The notes beneath the pieces were generated by a model. It did no database searches and was not told the DNA's origin. It saw only the letters and a list, made by a program, of their open reading frames with translations. A stretch of DNA of 64,000 bases from Allodiplogaster sudhausi (lineage: Eukaryota > Nematoda > Chromadorea > Rhabditida > Diplogasteridae): contig CALZFC010000058.1 of NCBI GenBank assembly GCA_945643635.1, positions 124,001 to 188,000 of the forward strand, read 5' to 3'. Of this stretch, positions 11,499 through 28,414 are shown one piece after another (position 1 is the stretch's first letter; each line of letters starts with the position of its first letter). Both the position numbers and the translations under genes were made by a program.

Positions 11499-14400
11499 AG
11501 CTGCGCCGGTATCGCACTCGGTGGCTTCTTCGTTGGCAGTGCCTACTTCATGTGGGCGATTCGTGCTGCTCCCTGCGGCCTCGTCATCACAATCGCGCTC
11601 ATGATACCTTTGCTGCCCGTACGTGCATTGTTCAGATCCAAAATCGATTGTAAAATATAAATGCAATCAATTAAAGAGCACACGAAGGTTCGCAAGCACG
11701 ACGATTGGGATGAAGGCTTCCCTTTCTCTGATCACTCGCGACCTCCTCGCCATTATTCGGGTGTTGGTAGATTCTATTGCTTGTTCATTTATTTATGTTG
11801 TTATTATTCAATTTGAAAATTGCTTGTATACATATAATGATAATAATAAAGAATAATGATAGCGATGCAGCAAGACGTTCGTCTTCGCCATGCTGACAGT
11901 TATCACGTACAACTTCTACCTGATCGGCCACGCGTGGTGGGTGACTACCTTCTACAAGGACGCGATGGAGTCGCGCAACTACTCCTCCGAAGTCTACCAC
12001 GACATCCCCTATGAGCAGTCAGGCAGTCATTATGGTTCATCATGACTTTAAAAAAATTCGTATTGAAATTGTAAATAAATTTGCTGCAATCATTTTATAT
12101 ACATGCATGCATATAATGTCTTTATTTTTTCAGAATGGTGACCATCCAGAGCATCACTGCGACACTTAGCGGCTGCATTGGATGCTTTGCAGGAGTTGCC
12201 ATTGCGGAGGTAATAACGACAAGTTGGTCGACTAGCTAAATATTGGCGACGATAGATGGAGATAGAGCACGAGTGGGATACATTGTGGGAGTCATCTCAT
12301 GCGACCATTGGTTGCTGCTGACGGATTAAGAGAGCGAACCACGAGTCATAATGTTGATAACCTATTCTTCACAAACGCACTTATTCAAACGAATGCATTT
12401 ATCGTGTGCTGAGAAGGGGGAGGAAGGGTGGAGATGGCAGTGAAGAGAAGTCTAGCGACCGAGGTAGACCGAGGGGACGACGCGGCGGATCTCCTCGAGC
12501 TTGCCCTGCAGCATTTCTGATTAATTATTGAAATTCAGAGCCTGGCACTTTCTATACAAAGTCTTGAAAATGACAGTACCTCTGTGCCGTTGCCGACACG
12601 GAGAACGGCGATCGCACTGGGTTCGATGCCAGTGGCGACGTTGGAGGTGGAAGGAGAGCGGTGGAGGGCGTGGCCTTCGCGCGGCTTGTAGTAGTAAGCG
12701 CGCTTGCCGTCGTAGTAGAGCCCTGAAAAATTCTATTCTATCTTTTATTCTTAGTATTTCAATCGCTATTTGTATGTATATAATTTATGGCTAACCGCGC
12801 TCCGCGTCGTAGAAGGCGGGGCGGTTGCCGTACTGCTGAGAGATGTGCTCAGGCGCCTCGTAACGGGAGCCGTAGCCCTCTCCGAGGTACTCCTGGCGCT
12901 GGGGCTGAGCAGGGAGTCCCTGCTGGTACCCCTGGTCCTGCTGGTACCCCTGGTCCTGCTGGTACCCCTGGCCCTGCTGGTAACCCTGGCCCTGCTGGTA
13001 ACCCTGGCCCTGCTGGTGTCCCTGGCCCTGCTGGTAGCCCTGGCCCTGCTGGTAGCCCTGGCCCTGCTGGTAACCCTGGCCCTGCTGGTAACCCTGGCCC
13101 TGCTGGTAACCCTGGCCCTGCTGGGAGCCCTGGCCCTGCTGGTAGCCCTGGCCCTGCGGATAGCCCAGGCCCTGCTGGTAGCCCTGGCCCTGCTGGTAGC
13201 CCTGGCCCTGCTGGAAGCCCTGGCCCTGCTGGTAGCCCTGGCTATGCTGGTAGCCCTGGCCCTGCTGGTAGCCCTGGCCCTGCTGGAGGTTGTAGCCAGC
13301 GGCTGGGTACTGGTAGCCCTGGGCTTGCTGGAGGTTGTAGGCGGGTCACTGGTACTGGTACCCCTGGCCCTGCTGGAGCTGGCGGGCGGGTGCCTGGTAC
13401 TGCTCTGGGTCTTCGTAGTAGTACGCGCGCTTGCCATCGAAGTAGAGTAGAGGCCTGAAAATGAAAATTTTAATTCGAACTGATTTCTGTGAATATTTTG
13501 TTTGTTTAATCCCATTAACTATTCAAATTTTTTAATGAGCGTAGAATCTAAAACAGATCCTTACCGTTCTGGGAGTCATAGAAGGCGGGGCGGTTGCCGT
13601 ACTGGCGCGCGAGATTTCCTCGGGCGCCTCGCGGCGATAACCGGCGGGAAGCTGGAAAAAACAAATATTCATGATGGGAAGCATTGGGAAATACAATCAG
13701 TATTTAGAACCGTTTGATTCTATTTTTCGAGAAAAAAGGAAGGTGGCAGTCAACTTACATTAGCTAAATTTTGAAAAATTGGGCAGAGAATTTTAATGCG
13801 ACATTTTTTTCTTTATGAATCAACTGAATAGGGAGCATATCTTTGAAAGGGCTGAAAAATTTAGTCTGCGACGATTTGGTAAAAAAAAAAGGTGAGGATA
13901 TGGGAAAGGAGAAACAGTGGATGCTGACTGCGGAAACGTATACCATCTTCGGAGTTTCTCTGGAGACCGGAGAGCGAAGTCGAGACTGTGATGATTTCCT
14001 GTTCCGAGGGGCTCTTTTATACAGCCCTGGATGCCCTTTCCACTTTGTATACGATTATTAAACAGATTTTCGTAATTTTGGCAAGTACCACAGTCCTCAA
14101 GTTTCAGTTTTCAAGATAATGAATGACCTCAAAGTTCACATTGCTTTCATGATTGCACGGATTCTTTACCCTCTATATCCGATTTTTGCTTGAAATACAC
14201 GATTTCTCAAGTTCTTGTAATTACCAAAACAGTTTTCTGATAAGCTGTTTTATTGAATGTCAGAAAAAAAATCAAATATTTACGTATATTTCATATTTGC
14301 TCATTTTTGACTTCTAATTGGGTTCTAGCTTAAAAGATTAAAATCTGCTTTCCTTATCAATTCAAATTTAGGTTTGCTCTACCACTTTTTACACTATTCC

Positions 14401-14586
14401 TCCTTGTCTGATCACGATTTTGGCAAGTATTCAAAACCACCAAATCGGGTACTTACGAAAAAGTTCTCTAATAAGCTGTCTTGTTGAATATCAAAAACAA
14501 ATCTAACATGTAACACCTACCTCTCTCTCTTTTTTTTCTCTTTCTCTTTCTCTCTCTCTCTTTCTCTTTCTCTCTCTCTCTTTCTT

Positions 14587-14620
<34 letters not shown>

Positions 14621-15364
14621 ATCTTTCTCTCTCTCTCTCTTTCTCTTTCTCTCTCTCTCTCTCTTTCTCTCTTCCTCTCTCTCTCTCTCTCTCTTTCTCT
14701 CTCTATCTCTCTCTATTTCTCACTTTCTCTATCTCTCTGTATCGCTCTCGTTTCCACGTCCTCTCTTCTCTCTCTCAGCGTTGGTCATCTGGATGGGGTC
14801 CTTTCCGTCGAATCCGTACTCCTCGTGCGCCCCTTCTCGTCCTTGCCGTCGGCTTCGTTATTCTTACTCCCGTCAAATATCTCTACCACTACTTCATGAC
14901 TCGTGACTACTTCGCCGCCCTTGTAAATAACTATTATTCAATTTACTTTTTATATTCTTTCAATAATACATTTTAGGTACATCGAAACATCCATTCTATA
15001 AATTTTATCTTTAATATTCCTTTACTATTTACGTTAATTTTTTGAGAAAGATTGTCAAGAAAAAAATAATAGAAGTGTTGATAGGCATTCTCCGAGATCG
15101 GCAACTTCTCAAATGGCGCGCTCTTTACGCTGGGCAATTCGGTCATTATGGTTAGTACTCGGTATTTTAACGAAGCTTTTTCAATCGATTTTTAACTTCA
15201 GCTAATTTTTTTTTTCAAAGATAGAAAGCCTTTTATTTGCAGAACGTCATAGAGCCATCACGACGGACGAAGGCTGTCGCATTACTGAACATGCTTCAGT
15301 CAGCCACTGGCGATGCCCCTGCTCCAGTTATCGTCGGCGCTGTGAGCTGAGAGCGGAACAGAGC

Positions 15365-15414
<50 letters not shown>

Positions 15415-15799
15415 AAGAAAGAAAGAGATACAAGGAGAGCGCGCGAAGCAGAGACTAAGGGAGAACTTTTCCTCTATTTAGCTCTTCGACGCCTTCAAGA
15501 ACGGTGACAACTCGGCTGTTGCTACATACGATGCACTGTTGAAGGTTAGAGAGACGAAATGGACAGAAAAAATAGGAAACGACAGAGAGAGAGAGAGAGA
15601 GAGAGAGAACGAGAGAGAGAGAGAGAGAGAGTTAGAGAGTGAACGAGACATCCTGGAAGAGAGGAGAGAGATGAGGGAGAGAGAAAGTCTTCCTGATCAG
15701 GCTCTGAACATCGTGGCAGCAGTGAATCCGACGGGTGTCATCTGGTCCCTCCTCGCTGCCTTTTTCTACAAGGCGGACATGGAGCGAATTAGAAGTTGA
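9935..15799 (+). CDS. Spinster-family lysosomal/sphingolipid MFS transporter
   Basis: Fifteen exons join in phase to 495 codons: 9935-10030, 10343-10487, 10564-10668, 10850-10947, 11054-11150, 11289-11343, 11501-11618, 11677-11760, 11875-12017, 12134-12209, 14779-14922, 15085-15150, 15243-15341, 15482-15544, 15701-15799. The N-terminus is hydrophilic. The first membrane segment includes [20 protein letters not shown], and the MFS loop [13 protein letters not shown] follows helix 2, as in spinster/SPNS proteins. Later segments include [20 protein letters not shown] and an MFS C-half with [20 protein letters not shown], matching the TRRSTAEA region of SPNS. Family members export lysophospholipids or sphingosine phosphate from lysosomes or cells. 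The start follows an acceptor-like ttattag directly, suggesting trans-splicing. The 2.57-kb intron 12210-14778 hosts an antisense gene. Confidence 0.9.
11380..11500 (+). repeat. (CT)n tract forming an acceptor polypyrimidine tract
   Basis: Nearly continuous CT/CCT repeat filling a spinster intron and ending in ctctccag directly before the exon at 11501, so the microsatellite itself is the polypyrimidine tract. Confidence 0.85.
12452..13655 (-). pseudogene. Antisense YQQGQG-repeat gene inside the spinster intron, probably broken
   Basis: Minus-strand exons lie near 13573-13655, 12798-13455, 12599-12723 and 12452-12502. The 3' half is intact: the repeat exon encodes many YQQGQG units, then [44 protein letters not shown], and ends [14 protein letters not shown] plus stop. 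The 5' half is a diverged copy of the same module ([37 protein letters not shown]), but these three pieces sit in different frames. A 2-base gain (gcgc) precedes QYGN, and a 5-base duplication (tctac) follows the intron. An in-frame TGA at 13344-13346 then interrupts the repeat. A TATA box lies upstream. I do not recognise the family; a Tyr/Gln/Gly-rich structural or cuticle-like protein is a guess. Assembly error is an alternative to pseudogene. Confidence 0.55.
12911..13295 (-). repeat. 18-bp tandem repeat coding YQQGQG
   Basis: About twenty copies of an 18-bp unit (plus strand ccctggccctgctggtaa with variants at the last bases). Minus strand reads YQQGQG. The opposite strand reads as collagen-like Gly-X-Y ([12 protein letters not shown]) and as Leu/Ala/Val in another frame, because the unit lacks stops in most frames. 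Confidence 0.9.
14014..14021 (-). promoter_or_regulatory. TATA box of the nested antisense gene
   Basis: TATAAAAG on the minus strand (ctgtataaaagagcc), about 90 bases upstream of an ATG (minus strand, near 13946) and upstream of the YQQGQG exons. Position and orientation fit an independent promoter for the antisense gene; assignment is inferred. Confidence 0.45.
14519..14778 (+). repeat. Long imperfect (CT)n/(CTTT)n tract
   Basis: About 250 bases of nearly pure pyrimidine sequence at the end of the large spinster intron, terminating in ctctctcag before the exon at 14779. It thus acts as an unusually long polypyrimidine tract. Confidence 0.9.
15360..15435. repeat. (GA)n tract in a spinster intron
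   Basis: GAGA microsatellite grading into GAAA units, between the exons ending 15341 and starting 15482. A second GA tract lies at 15584-15640 in the following intron. Here the transcript strand is purine, the reverse of most other introns of this gene. Confidence 0.85.
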
Positions 15800-16470
15800 A
15801 AGAAGAAGAAGAGTCATAAGCCAAGGAAATAAGGATCTCCAAGACATACTTCTTAATGGTTATATCATACCATGTTCTTGGCAGTAGAAGTTAAACCACC
15901 CTTGAGAATGTTGATACTATGTGCCGCTGCTTTTCTTAAACCTTATAATATTAAGTGATATCTCAAGTCAGTTCAAGCATTTCTCTTCATTCTGGGTCAG
16001 TTCATATCCACAAAGACTATGTACATTTCTAACCGGAGAGCATTGAAGACGCAGACAGTATGAATGTGTGTACATAAGCAAAGTATTCTAGCCTCTTTTT
16101 CTTACATCCTTCACATTTTAGTTTACGGGATGCCGAGAAGGTTGCCACTCGAGTGTTCTCTCTCTCTCTCTCTCTAACCATTTATTTCGGTCTTTCTCCG
16201 TCTCTTGCTCATTCTCTCTCTCTCTCCCTCGTTTTCTCTCATATTCATAATCTGAAAACTACCTATGTTTCTATATGTTATAGCATATTTTAAGCTCTAG
16301 AGAAAACAATGTTTTTGATATGTGAGATGCAGATATGTTAAACAATGTAAAATGTTTATCATCATAGAACATATAAGACGGTATATATATATAAATGATC
16401 ACAGGCAGATTATAGCCTCTAATTAAATTGGACAATCATGTAGCATTGAACAGAACGGGGGAATCAGTAC

Positions 16471-16516
<46 letters not shown>

Positions 16517-16554
16517 CAGTTGCAGGGTGACGGTCCACATGGTATTCGGGCTCT
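15800..16554. other. Convergent intergenic region
   Basis: 3' flanks of the spinster gene (+) and the mucin-like gene (-). Contains short CT tracts near 16150-16240 and a (GA)n tract at 16472-16515. No exon seen. Confidence 0.6.
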
Positions 16555-19007
16555 TTACAAGTAGGTTACTGGATCGCGGGCGGGCGCGGGGAGCATCGGC
16601 TGAGCGGTGTAGACCGGGCGGCTCTCCCGTGGCACGGGCGACAGAACCGTCTCGAGTCGTGCCGGATTGCCGTAGCGAGCGGGTGTGTCCTGGAAATGAA
16701 ACATTCCAATCCATAATTAATATCTTTTACTTCTATTAACTATCCGTAGAGCAAGTTTAAAGATTTATCATTTAAAGAAACATTTAAATTCGCCAAGTTA
16801 CCCGCGTAAGAATACGATAACAAGGCCCAAAAAAGCAGAGAATGGACTAGCCTGTCCAGGCAGGGCCCTAGCGGGCGGAGGCGTCTGCATCACTGGTGCA
16901 CCGTACATTTCGCGAGTCGACGCCCGAGGCAAGAAGTCCAGCGGGAGCTCCTGATGGTATCCTCGAGTAGTCACGGGAGGAAGGAATTGAAGTCGTTGCT
17001 CCTGGTTGTAGCCGCGCGTGGTCGTCAGGAGGAAGTCCTGTCGCTGCTCCTTGTCGTATCCGGGTGTGGTCGCGGGAGGAGGGAGGAAGACCTGTGGCTG
17101 CTCGAGGGCGTATCCGCGCGTGGTCGAGCTCTCTGGCTGCTGTTGCTCATGCCGCAGAATGAAGTTGTAGTGAGGCTCCTCTCCGTCCTGCGCCAAGCGA
17201 GGGAAGCGATCGATGACGTGGCCGCACGGGACAAATTCCTAGCAAAAGTATTTTTTTTTAGAAATATGTTTTAATTTTTTCACTGGTTTTTAATATAAAT
17301 ATATTAACAATATATAGCTTTTAGTAATATTGAAAATAAACCTGATCTGGAGAGCTCGGCGCAGCGGTCGCCACATCCGCATTCGGCGGCAGAATCAGGA
17401 CACCGTCGATCGGAGGAAAGTGCGTAAGGTGATCGGGAAAGAAGATCACAGTGAAGTCATCGTCAGTCGGAGACGGCTGCTTGGGAGAGGGCGTGGCGCA
17501 TGGGAGACATGGGGATACGGTAGTCGAAGAGGGAACAGCAGTCGAAGAAGAGGATACGGTAGTTGAGAGCACGGTGGAGGTGGTAGGGGCATCGGTTGAA
17601 GGGAGAAGGATGACCGATTCGGTGGAGGTCTCGGTGGGCAGAGGGGTGGTTTCACTGGTCACTGGCAGAATGGAGAAGTCGGTTGATGGAGATTCAGTGG
17701 AGGGAGAAGGGGTAGGAAGATACGTGGAGGGCTCGGGGGTCGAGGAAACGGTAGCCGGAGAAGACTCCGTAGACTCCGGAGGAACAGTGACGTCATCCGC
17801 AGGAAGAGACACTTCGGTTGTGGGAAGAGTCGTCGCATCATCCGTCCAAGGCAGAGAAGAGATGTCACCAGATGTCGTGGTTTCCTGTAAGATATCCAGA
17901 ATTTATGGAGAGAGAAAAAAGGAGAGAGAGGCGAGAGAGAGAGAGAGGGCAGAGATTCAGAGGGAGTGACAGAGAGAAAGAGACAGTGTGGAAGAAATGA
18001 GAGAGACAAGCCACACCTCAAAAGTGGAAGTCTCAGTCGTGTCGACAGTCGTCGTGGTCTCCTCGGAAGACCAATCGGGCAAGAAGGGGAAGCGATCGCG
18101 GCCGTGGTGATGTCTCTCGTGACGGAACTCGGGCTGAGGAACCTGCAAATTATTAATCAGGTAAACTAGTCGGATTAGCAGGTGATCTACAGGTGTGAAG
18201 AAAATAATGATTGCGAATAATTTACAGGGATCGGAAAACAGGGTGGAGGATGATAGAGAGAAGAGAGAAGGGAGAGAGAAGCGAGAAAGAAGTGTGAGAA
18301 GAGAGAAGATAGAGAAGATAGAAGACGGAGACAAGACAGAGAGAAGAGAGAGAAGGGAGAGAGAAGCGAGAAAGAAGTGTGAGAAGAGAGAAGATAGAGA
18401 AGATAGAAGACGGAGACAAGACAGAGAGAAGAGAGAGCAGAAAGAGAAGAGCGAGAGAGAGATAGAGAGAGAGAGACAGCAGAGAGAGAAAAGAGAGAAA
18501 AGAGAGAAAAGACAGCAGAGAGAGAAAAGAGAGAAAAGAGAGAAAAGAGAGAAAAGAGAAGAGAAGAGAAGAGAAGAGAAGAGAAGAGAAGAGAAGAGAA
18601 GAGAAAAGAGAGAAAAGAGAAGAGAAAAGAGAGAAAAGAGAAGAGAAAAGAGAGAAAAGAGAAGAGAAGAGAAGAGAAGAGAAGAGAAGAGAAGAGAAGA
18701 GAAGAGAAGAGAAGAGAAGAGAAGAGAAGAGAAGAGAAGAGAAGAGAGAGAGAGAGAGCAGAGAGAGCAGAGAGAGCAGAGAGAGCAGAGAGAGCAGAGA
18801 GAGCAGAGAGAGCAGAGAGAGGCTCACCTTGACACCAAGAGTGAAAGTGGGGAGAGCACCGCCGATCGGAATGAGCGTAGTCGGCGTGATAGGAACGGGT
18901 GTAGTCGGGGTGGTCTCCGGAATGACGAAGGCGAGAGCGCCAGACGAGGAGAGGAGTGCCAAGAGGAGCAGCCGAGAAGGAGAAGGAAGCATCACTGAGG
19001 AGCGCAT
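16555..19007 (-). CDS. Secreted mucin-like Ser/Thr/Pro-rich protein
   Basis: Five exons in phase give 456 residues: 18828-19007, 18017-18142, 17342-17884, 16852-17238, 16555-16689. Residues 1-27 are a typical signal peptide (LLLLALLSSSGALAF), followed by TTPTTPVPITPTT-type sequence. The third exon (181 residues) is Ser/Thr/Pro-rich with many TTxS and STES runs, typical of O-glycosylated mucin-like regions. The fourth exon has four imperfect repeats of the type TTRGY-x-QEQ-x-FLPP. The last exon is Arg/Pro-rich, ending DPVTYL. No membrane segment follows the signal peptide, so secretion to the cuticle, gut lumen or matrix is inferred. The fourth intron fits phase only with a GC donor (cag|gctagt). 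The first intron holds a 600-base purine block. An acceptor-like ttgcag lies about 25 bases upstream of the ATG. Family not recognised. Confidence 0.75.
18236..18822. repeat. Purine-only block, (GAGAA)n and (GAGCA)n
   Basis: About 590 bases of almost pure purine on the plus strand in the first intron of the mucin-like gene. It contains a duplicated segment of about 110 bases (18242-18440), a (GAGAA)n array (18555-18745), and a short (GAGAGAGCA)n array (18748-18822). ORFs reading KREKREK or SLLFSSLLF across it are compositional artefacts. Confidence 0.9.
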
Positions 19008-19826
19008 TCCAGTAGGCGACTGCGGTCTACCCCTGCAATCAAAACACAACTATTACGATTCAAGAAATATATTCACTAAGTCGCAAAGATAACTATGACC
19101 AATCATCTCGCATATGAATACAATCCTTGTTTTGTTTCCCTTCGTTTGCAAAATAAATGTATAAACAATGATAATACATATAAACACTAGTACTAATGAG
19201 AAGAGCAAAGAGGAAAGGAAGGACGTGTGTAGCCTGGGAGCTGGAGGAGAACAGTGACTGATGGTAGAACGATCGCCGAGACGGAGCAAACGAGAGCGCG
19301 CAGGTTGTTGTAGATCATGTGGGATTCATCCAGAGGCACTTCACTCCAGATCTACCGGCCGGTCTCTCTCGTTTTTCTCTCTCTCTCTCTCTCTCTCACT
19401 ATCTCCATGCCACCCTCTTCCTGTACCTTCTCGTTCCTCTTCCGCCCTTCCATTCCTCTCCAGCACCCCCTCACATGTCTGCAGGTCGTCAAGAGCGCGA
19501 TAAACACCTGAAAACGAAGTAGATCTTAAATCGTGCTCTAATTGGGTTCGTATACCACGTGATTAAGGATATGACACGTCGAACAGTCGTATTGAAATAT
19601 CGTAATTTGGCGCGAATCCGTGGCGCTATTTTGAATTCAGAATTTTTTTGCTTTACCGGATGCGTAAGCTTGGCGCTGTCTTCATTGATTTTGTTACTTG
19701 TATTATTCCATGTTGAGTTTATCCTTTCGCTCGAACGTTGAACAAAAATGGAAACAAACAGTTATATTCGTCGTTTTTGAGCTTGCTGTCCACAAGCTCT
19801 TAAATCATTCAGTGATTCAAGAAAGG
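19008..19826. other. Divergent intergenic region
   Basis: Lies between the start of the mucin-like gene (-) and the small gene at 19827 (+), so it should hold both promoters. A CT tract is present at 19370-19400. No exon could be supported. Confidence 0.5.
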
Positions 19827-20826
19827 ATGGTTACCACTTCTTCTTCTCCATCGCGGGAAATATCTCCAATTCCCGGCCAATCTCTTCCTTCCTTCAGCAT
19901 TAAACCGATTGTGGGACGTGAGGCAACTCAGGTTTCATATAGCTTCTTGCTGCTTGTGCTTCTGCTGAACAATGAAATTATTGTTAGAAGAAATAGCATT
20001 ACAGTATTTTTTCGGGAAATTCTTATTTATCGTCTAGATTTCGAATTAGTGAAAGAGCTGCAAAAAAAAGTTTAAAAACCGCCTCTAAATTCATGGTCAA
20101 CTCTAGACGTCTCACAGAGAAACTTCGTTGCTCTTCCGCAACGCGCTGCAGCCTTCTCTGGCAGGAAGTTGACACTGAACGAGCGTTTTGGAATCATCGA
20201 ACGCGGATATTTCTTGGACCTTAAGGATGACTATGTCAGTGATGAATACGGAATCTGCTATTGAGGACTCAATTGCTCAAAGAAGGATGCTTCTAGGAAA
20301 AAGTTGTTGATGTAGGAAATCATAGGTAGAGTGTAAGTTATGGTGGAATCAACCAATGAATTATTAGCGAGAATTCAGGCTAATTTTTTTTTATTATTAT
20401 TAGATCTCCCCAGTTTGGCACGTGCAGGTTAAACTAGTTAGGTTTTATTGTTTGTATTTTTTTGTTTAGATTCTACAACTCCCATCCACCGAGCGCAACG
20501 TCGAACTCACCCTCCGTTCTGACAAGCTGAAGAAATTGCAAGGAGAAGAGCTGAAGCAACATCTTCGAGAAGAAATGGAGAAGAGAAAGGCGAAGGTGGC
20601 AAAGGTCTGTTTTTGCATAGTTGCATACTATTCGCTTTGAATAGTATGAGGATTATGAGCTAGTTTGGGTTTCTTTTTTTGCTACGAATAGAAAACCTAT
20701 ATCGCATAACATTGAGATTAAATTACACTATTGAAACCAATCTAACATATTTGGGTTATGTATTCATTCTAATTATAGAAATCTGAAGCGAAGTCAGAAT
20801 CTTCCTCGGCCACTTCTTCTCCATGA
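19827..20826 (+). CDS. Small charged protein with an LTLNERFG motif
   Basis: Four exons in phase: 19827-19931, 20118-20234, 20470-20604, 20779-20826, giving 134 residues. The order is a Ser/Pro-rich N-terminus (SPSREISPIPGQSLPSFSIK), a conserved-looking core containing SGRKLTLNERFGIIERGYF, then a lysine/glutamate-rich helix (LRSDKLKKLQGEELKQHLRE), and a Ser-rich tail ending SSSATSSP. The LNERF string resembles the short helicase-binding motif of mRNA-export adaptors such as CHTOP, but this similarity is short and from memory; RNA-export function is only a hypothesis. All introns have GT-AG ends. Family not firmly recognised. Confidence 0.6.
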
Positions 20827-22807
20827 TTATTACGTTCTAAGAATAAGCACCTTCGCTACACTTATTGAGATGTTCTACTTAATTTCATACGAGGCTCCAA
20901 ACCATACCCAATTTTTGTCCACTCTTCGATACATTTCTATTTTTCTACCTTGCTATACTGTAATCGTGCTTTTCGGACTTTTGTAATTAGGATTACACGT
21001 TTGTTCAGGTTGCGCTTCAATTTATTCACTTGCTTTCCCGTTCTGTGTTTGCAAAAACTACGAATAAATAATTTATCTATCATGAACTTTCCTAAACAGT
21101 TAACCTGATAACAATGCTTTATTAAGCACTGAAGTATTTTCAGTGCCATAATATTGTAGATTCTTTTCCGGCGGCCTCAATATTTTCGACCGTCCTGCTC
21201 CCACATCAATCTGTGATGAAAAATTGTTCCCATTTTGCCGGAGTGTAGTCTCTAATGGTAGGGGACAGTGGGATTGTGAGCTAGTCGCTCTGCGTGCCCA
21301 ATCCCTTCTTCCTTTTCCCATTATATCCATCTCCCGCTGATCACTCTCCTCTTCCATCATCTTTCCACTCTGTATTCATTTTGTTCCTTTTGCAAACACC
21401 GTTTTTTTTTGTTCATCTGCCAACATGATGGCTGATGATTCTTTTAGTTGTTTTGTCAAAACTGCTATTCCCTGTGAAGAGACAAACTAACTTGTCTGTT
21501 TCGCCACCTTCCTGTGTTTATCTTCTCCGAGTTGTGTGAACCGAATGTGACCCCGTTGTGCCGCATGGATTCCCGTTGTGCCGCATGGATTCCCTCGTGT
21601 GTCCTGCTGTGCTCTGTCACGTTTTCCTTTCTCATCTCAACTCTCGGTCTTCTTCATCTCTCGGGTTATTCCGTGCATCTCACAAACTACTGTGTTACAG
21701 TGACCAATTTTTAGGATTACAAAGCGACATGTGAAGTGTGATAACGGGAATTAAACGAACAAGGGGGAAGCTTTCTCGATTGTAGAAAATCCTGTGTTAT
21801 AAAAGAGATCCGCAGTTTCGTTTCTATGCAATGTTTCCAGAACGAACAGAGAAGAAGACGTTTTCAGAGTTAGGCTTGCTTCATCTCGCTAGCTGGCCAG
21901 AAGTGATCTTTCATTGAGGGAAGTGCCTAAAAAAGGCTGAATTGACCGCCTACTTTGACGCCGTGGGTAATCTTGCAGAAAAACTTTTCTAGCGCCGTAG
22001 GCTCATAAGAAACAATGGACCGGATCAGGGCCTTTGTTGTCCCTGTCAGTTTAGAGATCTTGAGAAGGCACCATTCCGGTGGTGAATCAGGAAAAACAAT
22101 TTCATTTCTCAAAATAGGGATCACGCTGTGAGATGAATCTTTTTCCGTTGCGTATTCGATGGTTGGCAAGCTTACTAGGCAATTTCTCGTCTTCTCGAGC
22201 AGCTGCAAGAGAAGTGTTGCTTATCGACAGACTCATCGCGCTGAGTTTTCCTCCTTTTTCTTAGCTGAGCCAACTCTTTCGAACCATGTTGTCATGGTTC
22301 GCTTGGAGTTTCCCATTTTTGTTTGGAGTACTAGCATTTTAAGATGTTTACTTATTTGCCTTATAAAGCGGCCTTTTCCCTTTATGTGTCACCTAGAGCA
22401 GGACTGTTTCTCTTTATGATCAGTCATGTCATATCCTTCTTCTTCCTACGACGCATACGAAACTCCTTTCCTATTTCCGCTCTCCCTTTCTCCATCTCTT
22501 TATCTCTCTTTCTCTCTCACCCGTTTTCTCACTCCTTTTTGTCATGTTGAGTTATTTCCGAAGCAGCATCTTACTTGTTGGAGTATACTCCTCGTAGTCT
22601 GAAGTGTGGCGTGTTATGCACGTTTCAATGCATCTCTGATGCTCTCGCTTCTTCTCATGCTCTCTCTCTCTCTCTATTCCTTTCTATCTCTATCTCTTAC
22701 TCTCTTGGCCATCCTATCACTTTATTTTCTCCTCTTTCTCTTGTAGACTAGAACTCCGCCCTCCTGGAAAGGCTTGAGAGTCTTTATTCCACAGCAGTCA
22801 GCGCAGC
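20827..22807. other. Intergenic region upstream of the ALDH gene
   Basis: No supported exon. A 20-base direct duplication (gttgtgccgcatggattccc twice) lies at 21555-21594. Short CT runs occur near 22500 and 22660. The ALDH promoter and 5' UTR probably lie at the right end. Confidence 0.55.

Positions 22808-28414
<5,607 letters not shown>

Noticed and set aside
12600..12640. Possible tRNA T-arm (gggttcgatgcc)
   Set aside because: No matching acceptor stem or anticodon arm; it lies in the coding strand of the nested gene.
12787..13458. Plus-strand collagen-like ORF (GPAGSP repeats)
   Set aside because: Its flanks are non-collagen arginine-rich sequence with no signal peptide or Cys motif, whereas the opposite strand has flanking exons with matching modules and splice sites.
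18195..19049. Long ORFs reading KREKREK (+) or SLLFSSLLF (-)
   Set aside because: Pure products of the GAGAA purine block, inside an intron of the mucin-like gene.
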